Source of the DNA: Ophiura sarsii
Taxonomy: Eukaryota; Echinodermata; Ophiuroidea; Amphilepidida; Ophiuridae
Length of the DNA: 64,000 nucleotides
Assembly (NCBI GenBank): GCA_035610835.1
Contig: CM069449.1
Span: forward strand, 38,299,098-38,363,097
Direction of reading: 5' to 3'
Shown here: positions 21,734 to 31,976 of the stretch, piece after piece
Layout of the letters: every line of letters starts with the position of its first letter
Position numbering within the stretch: position 1 is the stretch's first letter
Position numbers and translations under genes: made by a program
The notes under the pieces: generated by a model
Databases searched by the model: none
What the model was told of the DNA's origin: nothing
Seen by the model: only the letters and a program-made list of their open reading frames with translations

Positions 21734-23834
21734 CATTCTGCTACTTTATAATTAAGGGCATATTTATGAAACAAAAGACCCTGATATGCCACCAAGTATT
21801 TTCCCATGAGTGGAGACTTGTCATGTATAGGGTGACCAGACTAAGTATAGCCTAGCGCTCTGGAAGGTATGTCAGCCCTGAGGCATAAGCTTGAGGCATG
21901 ATGTAGCTTGTTTCAAGTGACCTTTTTAATAGGAAGATGGCGGCTTCCAATGGTAGTTTTCTCATGTAATTCGGTGGAGGATTTAGTTTTTTACAGTGAT
22001 TCTACGAATTGGGTTTAAATAACTTCCGGGTACAGTCTCGATTCAAAGGGCCAGGACAACAACAACAAGACTATGACGCGGAATAAGGGTGTGCTGCTAA
22101 AACATTCATTACAAAAAAAGCGTTGCTGGAAAGTAATCGAAAACCAAAGGAGGTGAAATTTCATAAACAAAAGGGAAGTTACCTGAAATTTCAACTAATT
22201 TGATCATATTTAACATGTTTAAAAATATTTTTTAATACAAGTCGGCTATAGGTAGGCTATTCTTATCCTGGTCACCCTATAAATGTCTCCTATTGAACTT
22301 GAGTGTCCTATTCATAGAACGTGAGTTTTCTTTTCAATGCAGAAAAAATAGAAAGAGACAGTGGGTTGGAGCCTGTACCATGTCTAGACATTTTGTTAGC
22401 AGTAGATTTGTCATACAAACATGAGTGTCCATTAATATTCCGGGAATAATAATAATGACTGTCTTAAATGAACGATAAATGGCAGGGTCGTTCATTTAAA
22501 AAAGAGAACAGGGAATGGTTTGTACTCGAAGAGACATGTAAGGTCAGATAGAAAACGCCACTAAATTTGCCATTAAAACAAGCTTGCTCATTTCATCCGA
22601 ACATTGCAGGTTTTAACAATCTTGAATCACTCGCAACCGCAATCGTCACTTTCGTTAGTCGCCATCTTGTTTTTGAGATTGCTTCATTCTTCCCACAATT
22701 CTTTGTTGCTTCTGCTTAGTCTAAACCAGGTTTATTTAGGAATTTACAATTTACTTTCTAGAAACATTATCGTAAACATTTTAATTTTTTAAAGCGAATC
22801 CACGAGTTTGATATTTTTTCAGGTTGATTTTTGTACTGAAAGATGTAGAAATTCGGCGAATTAATGATCATATTTATGTTAATACTAAATGGTTTTGAAT
22901 TTGTGTTCATTGACATAGCGCTATTGTTGATACTGCGATGATATCTTATTACCACGGACCTTAATTATTCTGCGGTGACGATCAGCATGATAGTATTTGG
23001 TCCATAAAATGTTGACATCATATCGATATTGAGATTGTAAAATAACAACATGTCAACATGAAAAAAAGATCTCGACTAGCACAAACTTACTCAAAATAGT
23101 TGTGATGAAAATTAAAATTGTTCAGACAATTTGTGATTTAAAACCTTATTTTGTGATTTCTAAATGTTGAAAAAATGAGAATCTTTGAAGAACTGAAGCA
23201 GGGTTTTAATGGTAAAGCGGCCCCTATAAAAATGTAGCAGTGGAGGCACATATACCTCATATACCTCTACTACTTTCCAATATTGAGTCAAAGTTTACGC
23301 TCCACAGACTTCAAAACATGAAAATGTTCCAATTTTGTTGTAAAGGAAATATAGCAAATGTATGGCCTTTAGCTTCTCAAACCAACCCAGTCTCCTTGAG
23401 AAATTAGCCTATATCAGAGTGAACTCACATTTATACTAAGTCATTTTTTTTTCAAGAACAGAGTAAAGCAGTGCATATCCTACTCTTTAATGGTGAGTTA
23501 TCAGTAGACAGAATATGAATGTTGCCTCAAACTATTTAAAATTATATTAAGTATAGTGTGCCCCACTAGGAAATGTAAAATGGGCATTTGGACTTCTTTT
23601 ATAGTATTACTTTGGTAATGAAATGTTCTATAAATAAAGCACACACTTGCAACAAGGCACAAGTAAGTTGTAGCAGGGATACTATTAATTTTGGGATAGG
23701 AAAGTCGTATACTAACACACGTAGCGAAAACGGGGCCGTTTGCATAAATTACATAAATTATTGTAATCATCGGAATGTGTCGGTGACCGGCGTTGAACGC
23801 GTTTAACAGTGTTTAACCAGGTTTAACGTAATAT
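21734..23834. other. Intergenic DNA, no gene recognised
   Basis: About 2.1 kb of AT-rich sequence without a supported coding region, tRNA or complete transposon. A purine-rich GGAAGATGGCGGCTTCCAAT block at about 21932 and GTCGCCATCTTG at about 22658 are only short words. Confidence 0.4.
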
Positions 23835-24150
23835 TTGGTCAGCATAGGTTTGAGGGCGTTGTGGATTTACACTGACGCCGGTGGCCACGCGAAACCTAAA
23901 TGTTGAATACGTAATGAATAAGGTGAATAACACGTAATCGCGAATGTTAATCTTATCATTTTGACAAATTCATCATAATTAGAAGAATTGTCATCGTTAA
24001 CCGGGCGATGACTGTTAAAAATAATTCAAAATAGTGCAATCCCGTTGACATATTGGGTCGTCTGAGAGACGCGTGGCCAGCGTCGTGTCGTCTGCTACAA
24101 TCACGCCTGATCAGTATAGCGCCACCAGTTCTATGCTGACCAAATTTTCA
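23835..24150. repeat. Imperfect inverted repeat with outer match TTTGGTCAGCATAG
   Basis: ATTTGGTCAGCATAGGTTTG at the left is mirrored by CTATGCTGACCAAATT at the right, and TGGCCACGCG near 23880 by CGCGTGGCCA near 24070. The arms differ in spacing, so it is an old or composite foldback element. Confidence 0.5.
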
Positions 24151-24294
24151 TTTAAAAGTGGACCCGATCGGCAAGCTCACTGGCACACCCCTGGTTGTAG
24201 TCACTCATACATTAATTTCACCCACCTCTTTTCCCTCGCATTTAGTTCCCTTTAGCAGGACCTTTACTATCAATTATATTATTTATAAGCTATT

Positions 24295-24672
24295 TTAACA
24301 CTTTCCACACGGCCATTGGTTTAACCATATACGAAATAGATTTTTCAGAAACCATTCCCAACTTTCGAGGTCTATCTCAAGGATTACTGAACCAATACTA
24401 GGCATGTTTGTACTTATTTCAATGCATTTCTCATGGTTATTCCAAATTGGTTTAACCATATACGAAATAGATTTTTCAGAAACCATTCCCAACTTTCGAG
24501 GTCTATCTCAAGGATTACTGAACCAATACTAGGCATGTTTGTACTTATTTCAATGCATTTCTCATGGTTATTCCAAATATGGTAATGAAATTAAATAATT
24601 TTGACATTTTTGAAACATTTTGTCAAAATTTGTAATGTCGTCTGCAGCCGCCAGCCGCATGGAAAGCGTTAA
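24295..24672 (+). mobile_element. TTAACACTTTCC MITE with internal ~130-bp duplication
   Basis: Ends TTAACACTTTCCACACGGC and GCCGCATGGAAAGCGTTAA, with TTAA at both sides. The block from TGGTTTAACCATATACGAAA to CATGGTTATTCCAAAT occurs twice in tandem without visible differences (about 24316-24446 and 24449-24578). The other copies carry it once, so this is a private recent duplication. Confidence 0.8.
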
Positions 24673-25255
24673 TGTCTTGTATCACAGATTTCGCTCCTGT
24701 CTGTCTAGCCTTTCATCAAGGCTTTGTGGCGGTAAAACAGTGTGAGCACCCTCTATCACATTTGTGGAATACAAAGCCTTTCAGCAAATTCTCTGTGTTA
24801 TGTTTCGTATTGTTTTAAGGACTATTTTGGCCGAAAGAATTGCGCTTGCTGATTGGTTGATAATGATGTCATGCTATATCAGGAGACGTCATCGGTACCC
24901 AGTGCCACCTTTATATGTTGTCGTCAATAGAATTAGGTGGAGCTAATCGTGTGTTACAATGACGACGGTGTTTGATCGACACATACTGCTTACACGGTAG
25001 AATAGCTATTTGCGCATTCGCTCGGCCTCGCGGCGCTTTAACAAAGACCAATGTCTGTCATATCTTTTGCTCCATGGGATCGCACTAACTAAGGAAGACA
25101 TTATATGAAAGTTGACGTCAGTTCTCTGCCACTGTCTTACGTCACATCGGTAAAGTTGACAGGGAATTTCCTTTTATTTTCTATTTGTAACCTGTTGATC
25201 AACGGCCAGAAAACACAAAATGTGTATTTTTATGTTTCAGGTGATATAAATAATA
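24673..25255. other. Intergenic DNA, nothing recognised
   Basis: No gene, RNA or clear element boundary is visible. Confidence 0.4.
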
Positions 25256-25471
25256 ATACTGTCAACATGGACATTTTTGCGCTACATTAATTTTCGCGCT
25301 TTTCACATTCCAAACACCTACCGCGAAAATAAAAACACACAAACATATTTATTTTGTCTATAAGTCTATGTATTGAACTTAAAAATCGCAAATTTAAAAA
25401 CAAGCGAAATGGCTGAAAGTCGGCAAAGCGCGAAAATATATTCGCGCGGAAATGAGCACTTTCACAGTAGT
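25256..25471. mobile_element. TACTGT(A)-TTTTCGCG MITE
   Basis: The left end AATACTGTCAACATGGACAT and the right end AAATGAGCACTTTCACAGTA are diverged inverted repeats. Inner blocks ATTTTCGCGCTTTTCAC and GCGCGAAAATAT match the family at 11094-11305 and 56222-56425. Confidence 0.6.
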
Positions 25472-25642
25472 GTCATTTCATCGTATTCAGCCCAGGTCTA
25501 AACTGAAATGACGTGATGGAATGGTTACTGGCTCTCACAATTAAAAAGATTAACAAGTTAATAATATGTTGAAAATATTTAAAATGTTGAATAAAACTCC
25601 ATTCAAAGACAACAACAAATGTTAATGATAATAAGACATTAT

Positions 25643-25818
25643 GTGGAAGGGCTAGTAGAAACTGCCTTGTAAAAGAAGGGATGGCTGTGGAAGGGCTAGT
25701 AGAAACTGCCTTGTAAAAGAAGGGATGGCTGTGGAAGGGCTAGTAGAAACTGCCTTGTAAAAGAAGGGATGGCTGTGGAAGGGCTAGTAGAAACTGCCTT
25801 GTAAAAGAAGGGATGGCT
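25643..25818. repeat. Tandem array, 44-bp unit, 4 exact copies
   Basis: The unit starts GTGGAAGGGCTAGTAGAAAC at 25643, 25687, 25731 and 25775. I see no difference between copies, so the array is young or homogenised. 44 is not a multiple of three and there is no coding role. Confidence 0.95.
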
Positions 25819-25869
25819 GTGACTTGTCATTGATCAGTGCATGCAAGCTAAATTCTTCAGGAGAAGTTC

Positions 25870-26097
25870 TTAACACTTTCCACGTGGCTATTAGTTTTAC
25901 CATTATACAAAACAGATTTTCCCAGAAACTTTTCCAAACTTTTAAAGTCTATGTCAAGGATTACTGAACCAATACTAGGCGTGTTTATATTTCTGATGGT
26001 GGTTCCAAATTCAATAATTTTAACATTTTATTTTTGAAACATTTTGTGAAATTTAGGAATTGTAGTCTGGAGACAACTGCTGCGTGGAAAGTGTTAA
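25870..26097 (+). mobile_element. TTAACACTTTCC MITE, full-length copy
   Basis: It runs from TTAACACTTTCCACGTGGC to GCTGCGTGGAAAGTGTTAA, TTAA to TTAA, 228 bp. A good reference copy for the family seen at eight places in the window. Confidence 0.85.
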
Positions 26098-26410
26098 ATA
26101 ACTTCAGCCTTAGGGCCATAGAGGGCCACAAATATTCAAATGAAGCATTCTTGAGGGCCAAATAACAATTTTCTTATGATGTTTTTCTTTGCTATTTCAA
26201 GGGCCACTCATCACTACTTGAAGCGCGGTATTTGGCCCCATGGGTCAGATTTGGCAATGTGGGTTGCGGCCGCCACGTTAATTGAGAACTTCTGTTCTAC
26301 TGTTATTTGTCTTGACTTAAATGTCAAATGTAAACGGATTTTACTTGACTGAAACCCCTAAACCAAAATTGGCTCAACTGGAGTTACTGCATAAACGATT
26401 AAACTGTGAT

Positions 26411-26627
26411 TCAACATCTGTTACTGTAAAACAACTTAATTTTACGGCAACTTAATTTAGTGAATTAGCATTTAGTCAACTTTTTGCGGCAATTTATTTT
26501 CACTAATTTGTAGCATCAAGCTTCCTGTATATAATCATTATAAACAATATATTGGCAGCAATTTTATTTGTCGAATTGAATCTCCTAGCGATATTAGCGA
26601 AATGAAGTTGTTTTACAGTAGGCCTAC
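26411..26627. mobile_element. TACTGTAAAA MITE, diverged copy
   Basis: Left TTACTGTAAAACAACTTAAT and right AAGTTGTTTTACAGTA are inverted repeats. The inner sequence is AT-rich and non-coding. Confidence 0.6.
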
Positions 26628-27383
26628 TTAAGGAAGTTTTTTGTTGAATTTTGTGAGTGCTGAAATTATTGAACTATGACTCAAATGTATATAAAAGTAT
26701 ACATTTTTGGAAAGGAAATGGATCAGAGAATTCAAATTTGGCATCAATTTTGACCCAAAATGTTGATTTTTTTTATTTTAGAAAAAAAAAAAAAAAAATC
26801 ACTTTTTTGACCCACATTTTGTGTATACTTATATGCATTTGATTAAAAGTTTCATAAATATAGCACTTACAAAATTCAAAAAATAAAATCCAAAACTTCC
26901 TTGAGTCCCCCTTAAATTAAATCAATTTGACTCCACTCAGATATGACTGAAGTCAAAACAACTGACTAGAAGTGCTAGAAGGATTACTTTGATTCAAATA
27001 ATTTCCAGGCACCTTGTGTTTCCTATAATAATTTGCATAATAATCGTGATAATAAGTCTCCCTCAACCCTTGATTAACAATTGAGGTAGACAGCATAGGT
27101 TTTGAGATGCCTTTCCAGTCTAACACAACTTTCACTCAAACTCAAACTCAAACCATAGCTACTGATAAGCAATAACAATACCAGCACATATGAAACAATA
27201 TGTTGCATGCAAAAGGTCTGAAGTATAGGTTTTTAGGGTATTTGTTAAGGAGGGGGTAAGGGGAGAGGCATTTGAACTATTCTTGAGCATTATAGTCGGC
27301 GCCAAATTAGCAAAGCCCCCTTGATTACAGCAGTGACTTATACAGAATGACACAGGCGCTCATGTAGAAGAGAACAGCGCACT
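26628..27383. other. Intergenic DNA, nothing recognised
   Basis: It contains an A-run (about 26780-26797) and a stretch of TCAAACTCAAACTCAAACC (about 27136). No gene is supported. Confidence 0.4.
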
Positions 27384-28985
27384 ATGCATCATATGCATTA
27401 GGGCGGGGCGTAAATAGGAAAGGTATTTTGTTCAAATCGGCCATGGTCAATGTATTCCACTTGACTGACCCCACATGATCAAATACGCACTTTACAAAAT
27501 TTTCGGAGGGAGTCTTCAGACCTTACCACTGCCCTTAATCCCCCATAGAGAATACATAGACATTTTGCCAAATTGGGATAGCAAAATTAAGTTTCGACCT
27601 AAAACAAATTGAAACAATTTTTTTCTTCAGCACAATGCATTTCTATAAGGTCCCCATAAGGCCCTGCAAAGTTAATTTTTAGTTTCCTGTAACATTCGTT
27701 TTCAAAATTAGCGAGGCAACTTTTTCATTATTCATTATTTTTACGACTTTCATTATTATACAAAATGTGGATGTCAGACGTATTGTTATACAGAAATGCA
27801 CCCTATCAAAGAATGAAATTGGGTCAATTTAGATATATGTAAGTTACAGAAAGGCTATTCTGGTCAAAATGAATAGACATTTCACTTCGTTTTAACATCC
27901 TCAAACAGTTAAGACAATGGAATGAATACCTTACACAAAATAAGTGCAGACCATAGAACAGAAAAAATACAAAAACATCTCCAAAAAGTCCGCAAAAAAT
28001 ACAGAAAAATATGCATTCAAAAATCAGATCACACAGGCTCACAGCATAAAGTCTACCGAATTCTGCACTGTAAATGATAGCGTTGATGAAATGCAGAGTA
28101 CCGCATGCTTCATGAACACCCCGTCACGTTTTAGCCGGGTTAGGATTATATTATTTATTTGTTTCTTATAGCAAAAATGATGCAGTTCGCCCCAAAAGGT
28201 ATCAAAAATAATTAATGATAGCTTAGTGTTAACAACGAAAGAAAATTTGAATTATATTTATTTACATGAATTTGTGCACACTGCTATTGTCGTAAACAGC
28301 ACGGTGGATTGGATATAGCCTCAAAATGCATGAATCCGGAAGTTTTTTATTTCAAAAACTGTATTTTTTTCCGAAATTTCAATAATGAATTCAAACGCGG
28401 GCATAAAAATGGAAGTGCGGGCGGGTGACGGGAAACCAAAAATCAACTTTGCAGGGCTTAATGACATACTAAAAGTTTGAAAAATATCAGAGTGGAAGAA
28501 ATATGCCTAATTTGCATAAACTTAAAATGGCCGCTAATTTGGGGATTTTGATTTATGCAATTTAAGATACACATATTAGGGCAGATTTGTCTCTGTATGT
28601 CCTTTGAGACTTTATACATTCATGAAATGTATGCTGCAGCTATTTAAAGTGCCATAACAACTATCTAAGATTAGAAATAAGTCCAAAACAATGAAAGCGC
28701 TCAAATTAGTGGCCATTTTAAGTTTATGCAAATTAGTCATATTTCTAAACACTCTGATATTTATAGACTTTTAGTATGTCATTATGGGTACCTTATAGAA
28801 ATGCATTGTGCTGGGGAAAAAAATGTATCAATTTGTTCTAGGTAGAAAGTTAATTTTGCTCCACCAATTTGGCAAACTTTACCACTTGTGGGGTCAAGTG
28901 GAATACATTTTAACCATGGCCGATTTGAACAAAATACCTTCCCTATTTACGCCCCACCCTAATATGCATATTGCATGCATGCAAA
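27384..28985. mobile_element. Long foldback element, split by a nested MITE
   Basis: The left arm (about 27384-27656) and right arm (about 28462-28985) are reverse complements over long stretches: GGGCGGGGCGTAAATAGG / CCTATTTACGCCCCACCC, GTTCAAATCGGCCATGG / CCATGGCCGATTTGAAC, ATGCATTTCTATAAGGT / ACCTTATAGAAATGCAT. The arm continues after the nested element as TAATGACATACTAAAAG, pairing with CTTTTAGTATGTCATTA near 28770-28786, and a second inner hairpin (CATTTTAAGTTTATGCAAAT and its complement). Non-coding. Confidence 0.8.
27660..28458. mobile_element. Harbinger-like MITE nested in foldback element
   Basis: Ends GGCCCTGCAAAGTTAATTTT and AAATCAACTTTGCAGGGC(T) are inverted repeats. TAA flanks both sides (27657-27659, 28459-28461). 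The uninterrupted opposite arm of the host element (around 28780) lacks this 799 bp. A 3-bp TAA duplication with GGCCC-type ends is typical of PIF/Harbinger. There is no transposase or Myb-like frame. Confidence 0.75.
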
Positions 28986-29238
28986 CAAAACCGTGTGTAC
29001 GTTTGGATTACTTTTGCGCGATGAGAGATAAAAACCGAATATTTCTCGCCAATTTGGAACTGATTCAACTATAGCAGCCTCGCTCCTGTAAATATATACC
29101 ACCCCCCCCCCCACACATGTTTCATATTGGATCCAACCTTGAACTCCCCCTTCACTCACTAGTCATGGTGAGATTACGATGTGAGGATTATGTTCATTCT
29201 GTCATTGTATTTTGGTACGAGACCCATGTCCGATTTTA

Positions 29239-29242
29239 GTAC
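29239..29242. repeat. Target-site duplication GTAC (5' copy)
   Basis: GTAC immediately precedes the 5' LTR and is repeated at 40949-40952 directly after the 3' LTR. 4-6 bp duplications are usual for LTR retrotransposon integrases. An intact duplication means the two LTRs belong to one insertion and have not been rearranged. Confidence 0.85.
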
Positions 29243-30740
29243 TGTAGCGGGAATCGCTTTTATTATAGGTTTTGGCTGTATTTTGATTATTTAATTATAA
29301 TAACAGTTGGAATACCCTTAAGACCTATTTTTGTAATGTGCGTAGTAGTGGTTAGCGCCGATTTACTCATGTTGACCGTATCACGTTGACCGTACCGCTG
29401 CGCGGCCGTCACCTGACCTTTATGAGCCAATCAGGAGCGCTAAAATTAGCGTCGGTTTATGCTCCTCGCCATATTGGATTGGTGATGCTGTATACGCTGT
29501 GTTGGGAAAACGGAAGAGCTGAAAAGAAAACTTCAGAATCTTGCGAAAATCGGACGAATTGGTAGGCATCCTTGTAGAGTAAGTACAGTAGTTATGTATA
29601 GAAACTATTTGGGTCAAAGATTGAGATAGATTTCGAGTTTTGAGTGAAGTTTGGTACATTTTCCTGATCGAGTTGAAACAGAACATTATAAAATGTTTCG
29701 CCATTCACTTTACATGTGACAACGGATGCAGCAGTTTTCTATTTGCTAATATTCATCATGTTGACGTAGCATTTTTGATACCCCAAATTTCTCGTTTTGA
29801 TTATGTCAGATTACTTCAAAAAGCCGATTGTGAATGATAATATGTTGTATAGCGTTATACGAGACCATAATCTAGCCCTGGTTTGCACGTTTGGAAGGAT
29901 TTTGGACAGTTTTGAGGATTGAAAATATTCGAAATTATCAAGACTTGTGTGTGAAACAGTACCGATGCATAGTTAATTAGCGTATCGTGTCAATACAAAC
30001 GCCATCTGTCGGCAGTGTTTGATCTTTCAGAAGCGGGTTTTAATTAACGGCGCGGTGTGCTTGGATGTTGTATAAGGTGAATTTTGGGCGCGTTGATCAT
30101 TACAGAGTGTTCCAAAAATATTCGCTGTATCAAATTGCATGAGTTTGGGTGACGACGAGTGAACATTTGTACAATGACAAATTAGTTGGCATGTTGGTTG
30201 GTGCATTATGGCGCGATTGGATTGTTTTGATTGTATACAAAAATGAGACATTCAGATTGTGCTGTGTGTTATCCTTGTAGGCAGAACATTGGTAGCAGAG
30301 TGGATGAGTCGGACGATAAGCATCTTGTAGTGAATACCCATAGTCATAGGTAATTACTATAATTAATCTTAGTATTGTGTGCTTACGATAAATATTCGAT
30401 ACGACTGTAGAAATATTTGTAACTCGTTATGACATAATTAATGATTGCCTTGATTATAACCAAGGAAAAATCTGGAAGCTTAATATTATACTCACATTCT
30501 TAGTTCGTGTAATACGTAGGCCTCTATTGTTATTGTATTTATATTTATATGTAAAACTCAACCCATGCGATGGTTATGCTCGATGGGGGGAGGGTTGAGT
30601 TAAAAAGTTGGGTAAGGCGAAAACACTCATCTTACATTTTGGGGGGGGGGTCAAGCTGAGTGTAAAGCCTATGCATATCGTATTGTTAGGTCAGTCATAA
30701 CACCAGGTAAGGTGGGATAGTGGTGATCTGTTCAGCGTGA

Positions 30741-31269
30741 AGTGCAGTAAAGAGAAGTAAAGAGAAGTGCAGTAAAGAGAAGTAAAGAGAAGTGCAGTAA
30801 AGAGAAGTAAAGAGAAGTGCAGTAAAGAGAAGTAAAGAGAAGTGCAGTAAAGAGAAGTAAAGAGAAGTGCAGTAAAGAGAAGTAAAGAGAAGTGCAGTAA
30901 AGAGAAGTAAAGAGAAGTGCAGTAAAGAGAAGTAAAGAGAAGTGCAGTAAAGAGAAGTAAAGAGAAGTGCAGTAAAGAGAAGTAAAGAGAAGTGCAGTAA
31001 AGAGAAGTAAAGAGAAGTGCAGTAAAGAGAAGTAAAGAGAAGTGCAGTAAAGAGAAGTAAAGAGAAGTGCAGTAAAGAGAAGTAAAGAGAAGTGCAGTAA
31101 AGAGAAGTAAAGAGAAGTGCAGTAAAGAGAAGTAAAGAGAAGTGCAGTAAAGAGAAGTAAAGAGAAGTGCAGTAAAGAGAAGTAAAGAGAAGTGCAGTAA
31201 AGAGAAGTGCAGTAAAGAGAAGTGCAGTAAAGAGAAGTGCAGTAAAGAGAAGTACCAAAAAGAGAAGTA
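30741..31269. repeat. 25-bp minisatellite inside the 5' LTR
   Basis: 18 copies of a 25-bp unit (AGTGCAGTAAAGAGA plus AGTAAAGAGA) run from 30741 to 31190. Four copies of the 15-bp half-unit and a degenerate end follow, up to 31269. The strand is purine-rich (GA), and the unit has no stop on the minus strand in any frame, which explains the overlapping 190-201-codon open frames there. The 3' LTR has the same number of units. Confidence 0.97.
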
Positions 31270-31729
31270 GCTGGACAGGCGTACAAGAGCAGACATGCAA
31301 TCAACGCTTTCAGATCACCCCTGTCTTACTTAAAAATAGTCGTTAATATTATCTTATGTAATGGTATTATGGTATTTTAACCATTAAAATTGTGTGTATG
31401 GAAATTAACGCGTACTTTTCTCTTCCATAGGGGTTTACCTTGTGTTGCAAGGTCAGGTCGGTCGGTCGGTCAGGTCAGGTTAGGCCAGGCCAGTAGTAGG
31501 ACAGACAGTTGAGACTTTGACCATTGACCCAATCTAATTAAAGTTTTTCTAGTTGTAATTGTGTTTGGATGTTATAAAATAAAACCGACGTTGTGATAAA
31601 AATATATTGTGTAAGAAGGAGAGCGAAAATAAACTGTGAACTTAAATAATTGTCCGTGTCAGTGGTTCGCGTTATAGAGCCGAAAACGCATGGTTCTGCC
31701 CTGCAAACGAACCCGCGTGGCTGATTAAC

Positions 31730-31738
31730 TATATAAAA
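31730..31738 (+). promoter_or_regulatory. Candidate LTR TATA box
   Basis: TATATAAAAGG lies 122 bp before the end of the LTR. If used, transcription would start near 31760, giving a short R/U5 of roughly 100 bp. AATAAA words lie upstream (31578, 31628), so the exact R region cannot be set from sequence alone. The same site is at 40818-40826 in the 3' LTR. Confidence 0.5.
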
Positions 31739-31776
31739 GGTTTCCAAATTAAACCCTTCCCACGCCCAAAATTTGG

Positions 31777-31786
31777 TGGTGTCAGA
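31777..31786 (+). promoter_or_regulatory. PBS-like sequence inside U5
   Basis: TGGTGTCAGA matches the first ten bases of the real primer site at 31863 and then diverges. It sits about 75 bp upstream of the LTR end and is repeated at 40865-40874. It may be a remnant of an ancestral LTR/PBS junction that was later absorbed into the LTR, or chance. Confidence 0.45.
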
Positions 31787-31862
31787 TCTGATCAATTCTG
31801 CACACTTGGACATCGCACGCGTGTGTAAATCCTAGTCAGCTCGCTCGCGCTCCCGCGACAAG

Positions 31863-31880
31863 TGGTGTCAGATGTGGGAT
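31863..31880 (+). promoter_or_regulatory. Primer-binding site, tRNA-Leu type
   Basis: TGGTGTCAGATGTGGGAT starts 2 nt after the LTR. From what I know of animal leucine tRNAs, whose 3' end reads ...TCCCACTTCTGACA plus CCA, it is complementary with one mismatch over 18 nt. Leucine priming is known in sea-urchin Gypsy-type elements. Confidence 0.8.
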
Positions 31881-31976
31881 TTTCATTTTCTTTAACGACG
31901 AATTTTTGGCTGTGAGTAATTAAATTTTGACGGACTTTGACGGTAGACTGTTGACGGTGACGGACTCGGCTTCGAG

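Larger units (their letters stand above)
29243..31860 (+). repeat. 5' LTR (2,618 bp)
   Basis: Identity with 38331-40948 begins at TGTAGCGGGA and ends at TCCCGCGACA; the bases on either side differ, which fixes the borders. The ends form a 10-bp inverted repeat with one mismatch and obey the TG...CA rule. Constant offset (9,088) throughout shows no net indels, and the one substitution I noticed is G30311 against A39399. The LTR holds a 25-bp minisatellite (30741-31269), short GGTCGGTCGGTC repeats (about 31449-31470), AATAAA words (31578, 31628) and a TATA-like box near its 3' end. Open frames within it are artefacts of the repeats. Confidence 0.95.

Noticed and set aside
25643..25818. Four 44-bp repeats as possible CRISPR or coding repeats
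   Set aside because: No spacers, and the period is not a multiple of three; a plain tandem array.
30691..31304. Three overlapping minus-strand open frames of 190-201 codons (LLHFSLLLFTALLFTSLY type)
   Set aside because: They are translations of the 25-bp GA-rich minisatellite in the LTR, open in all three frames because the unit lacks stops; the same set recurs in the 3' LTR.
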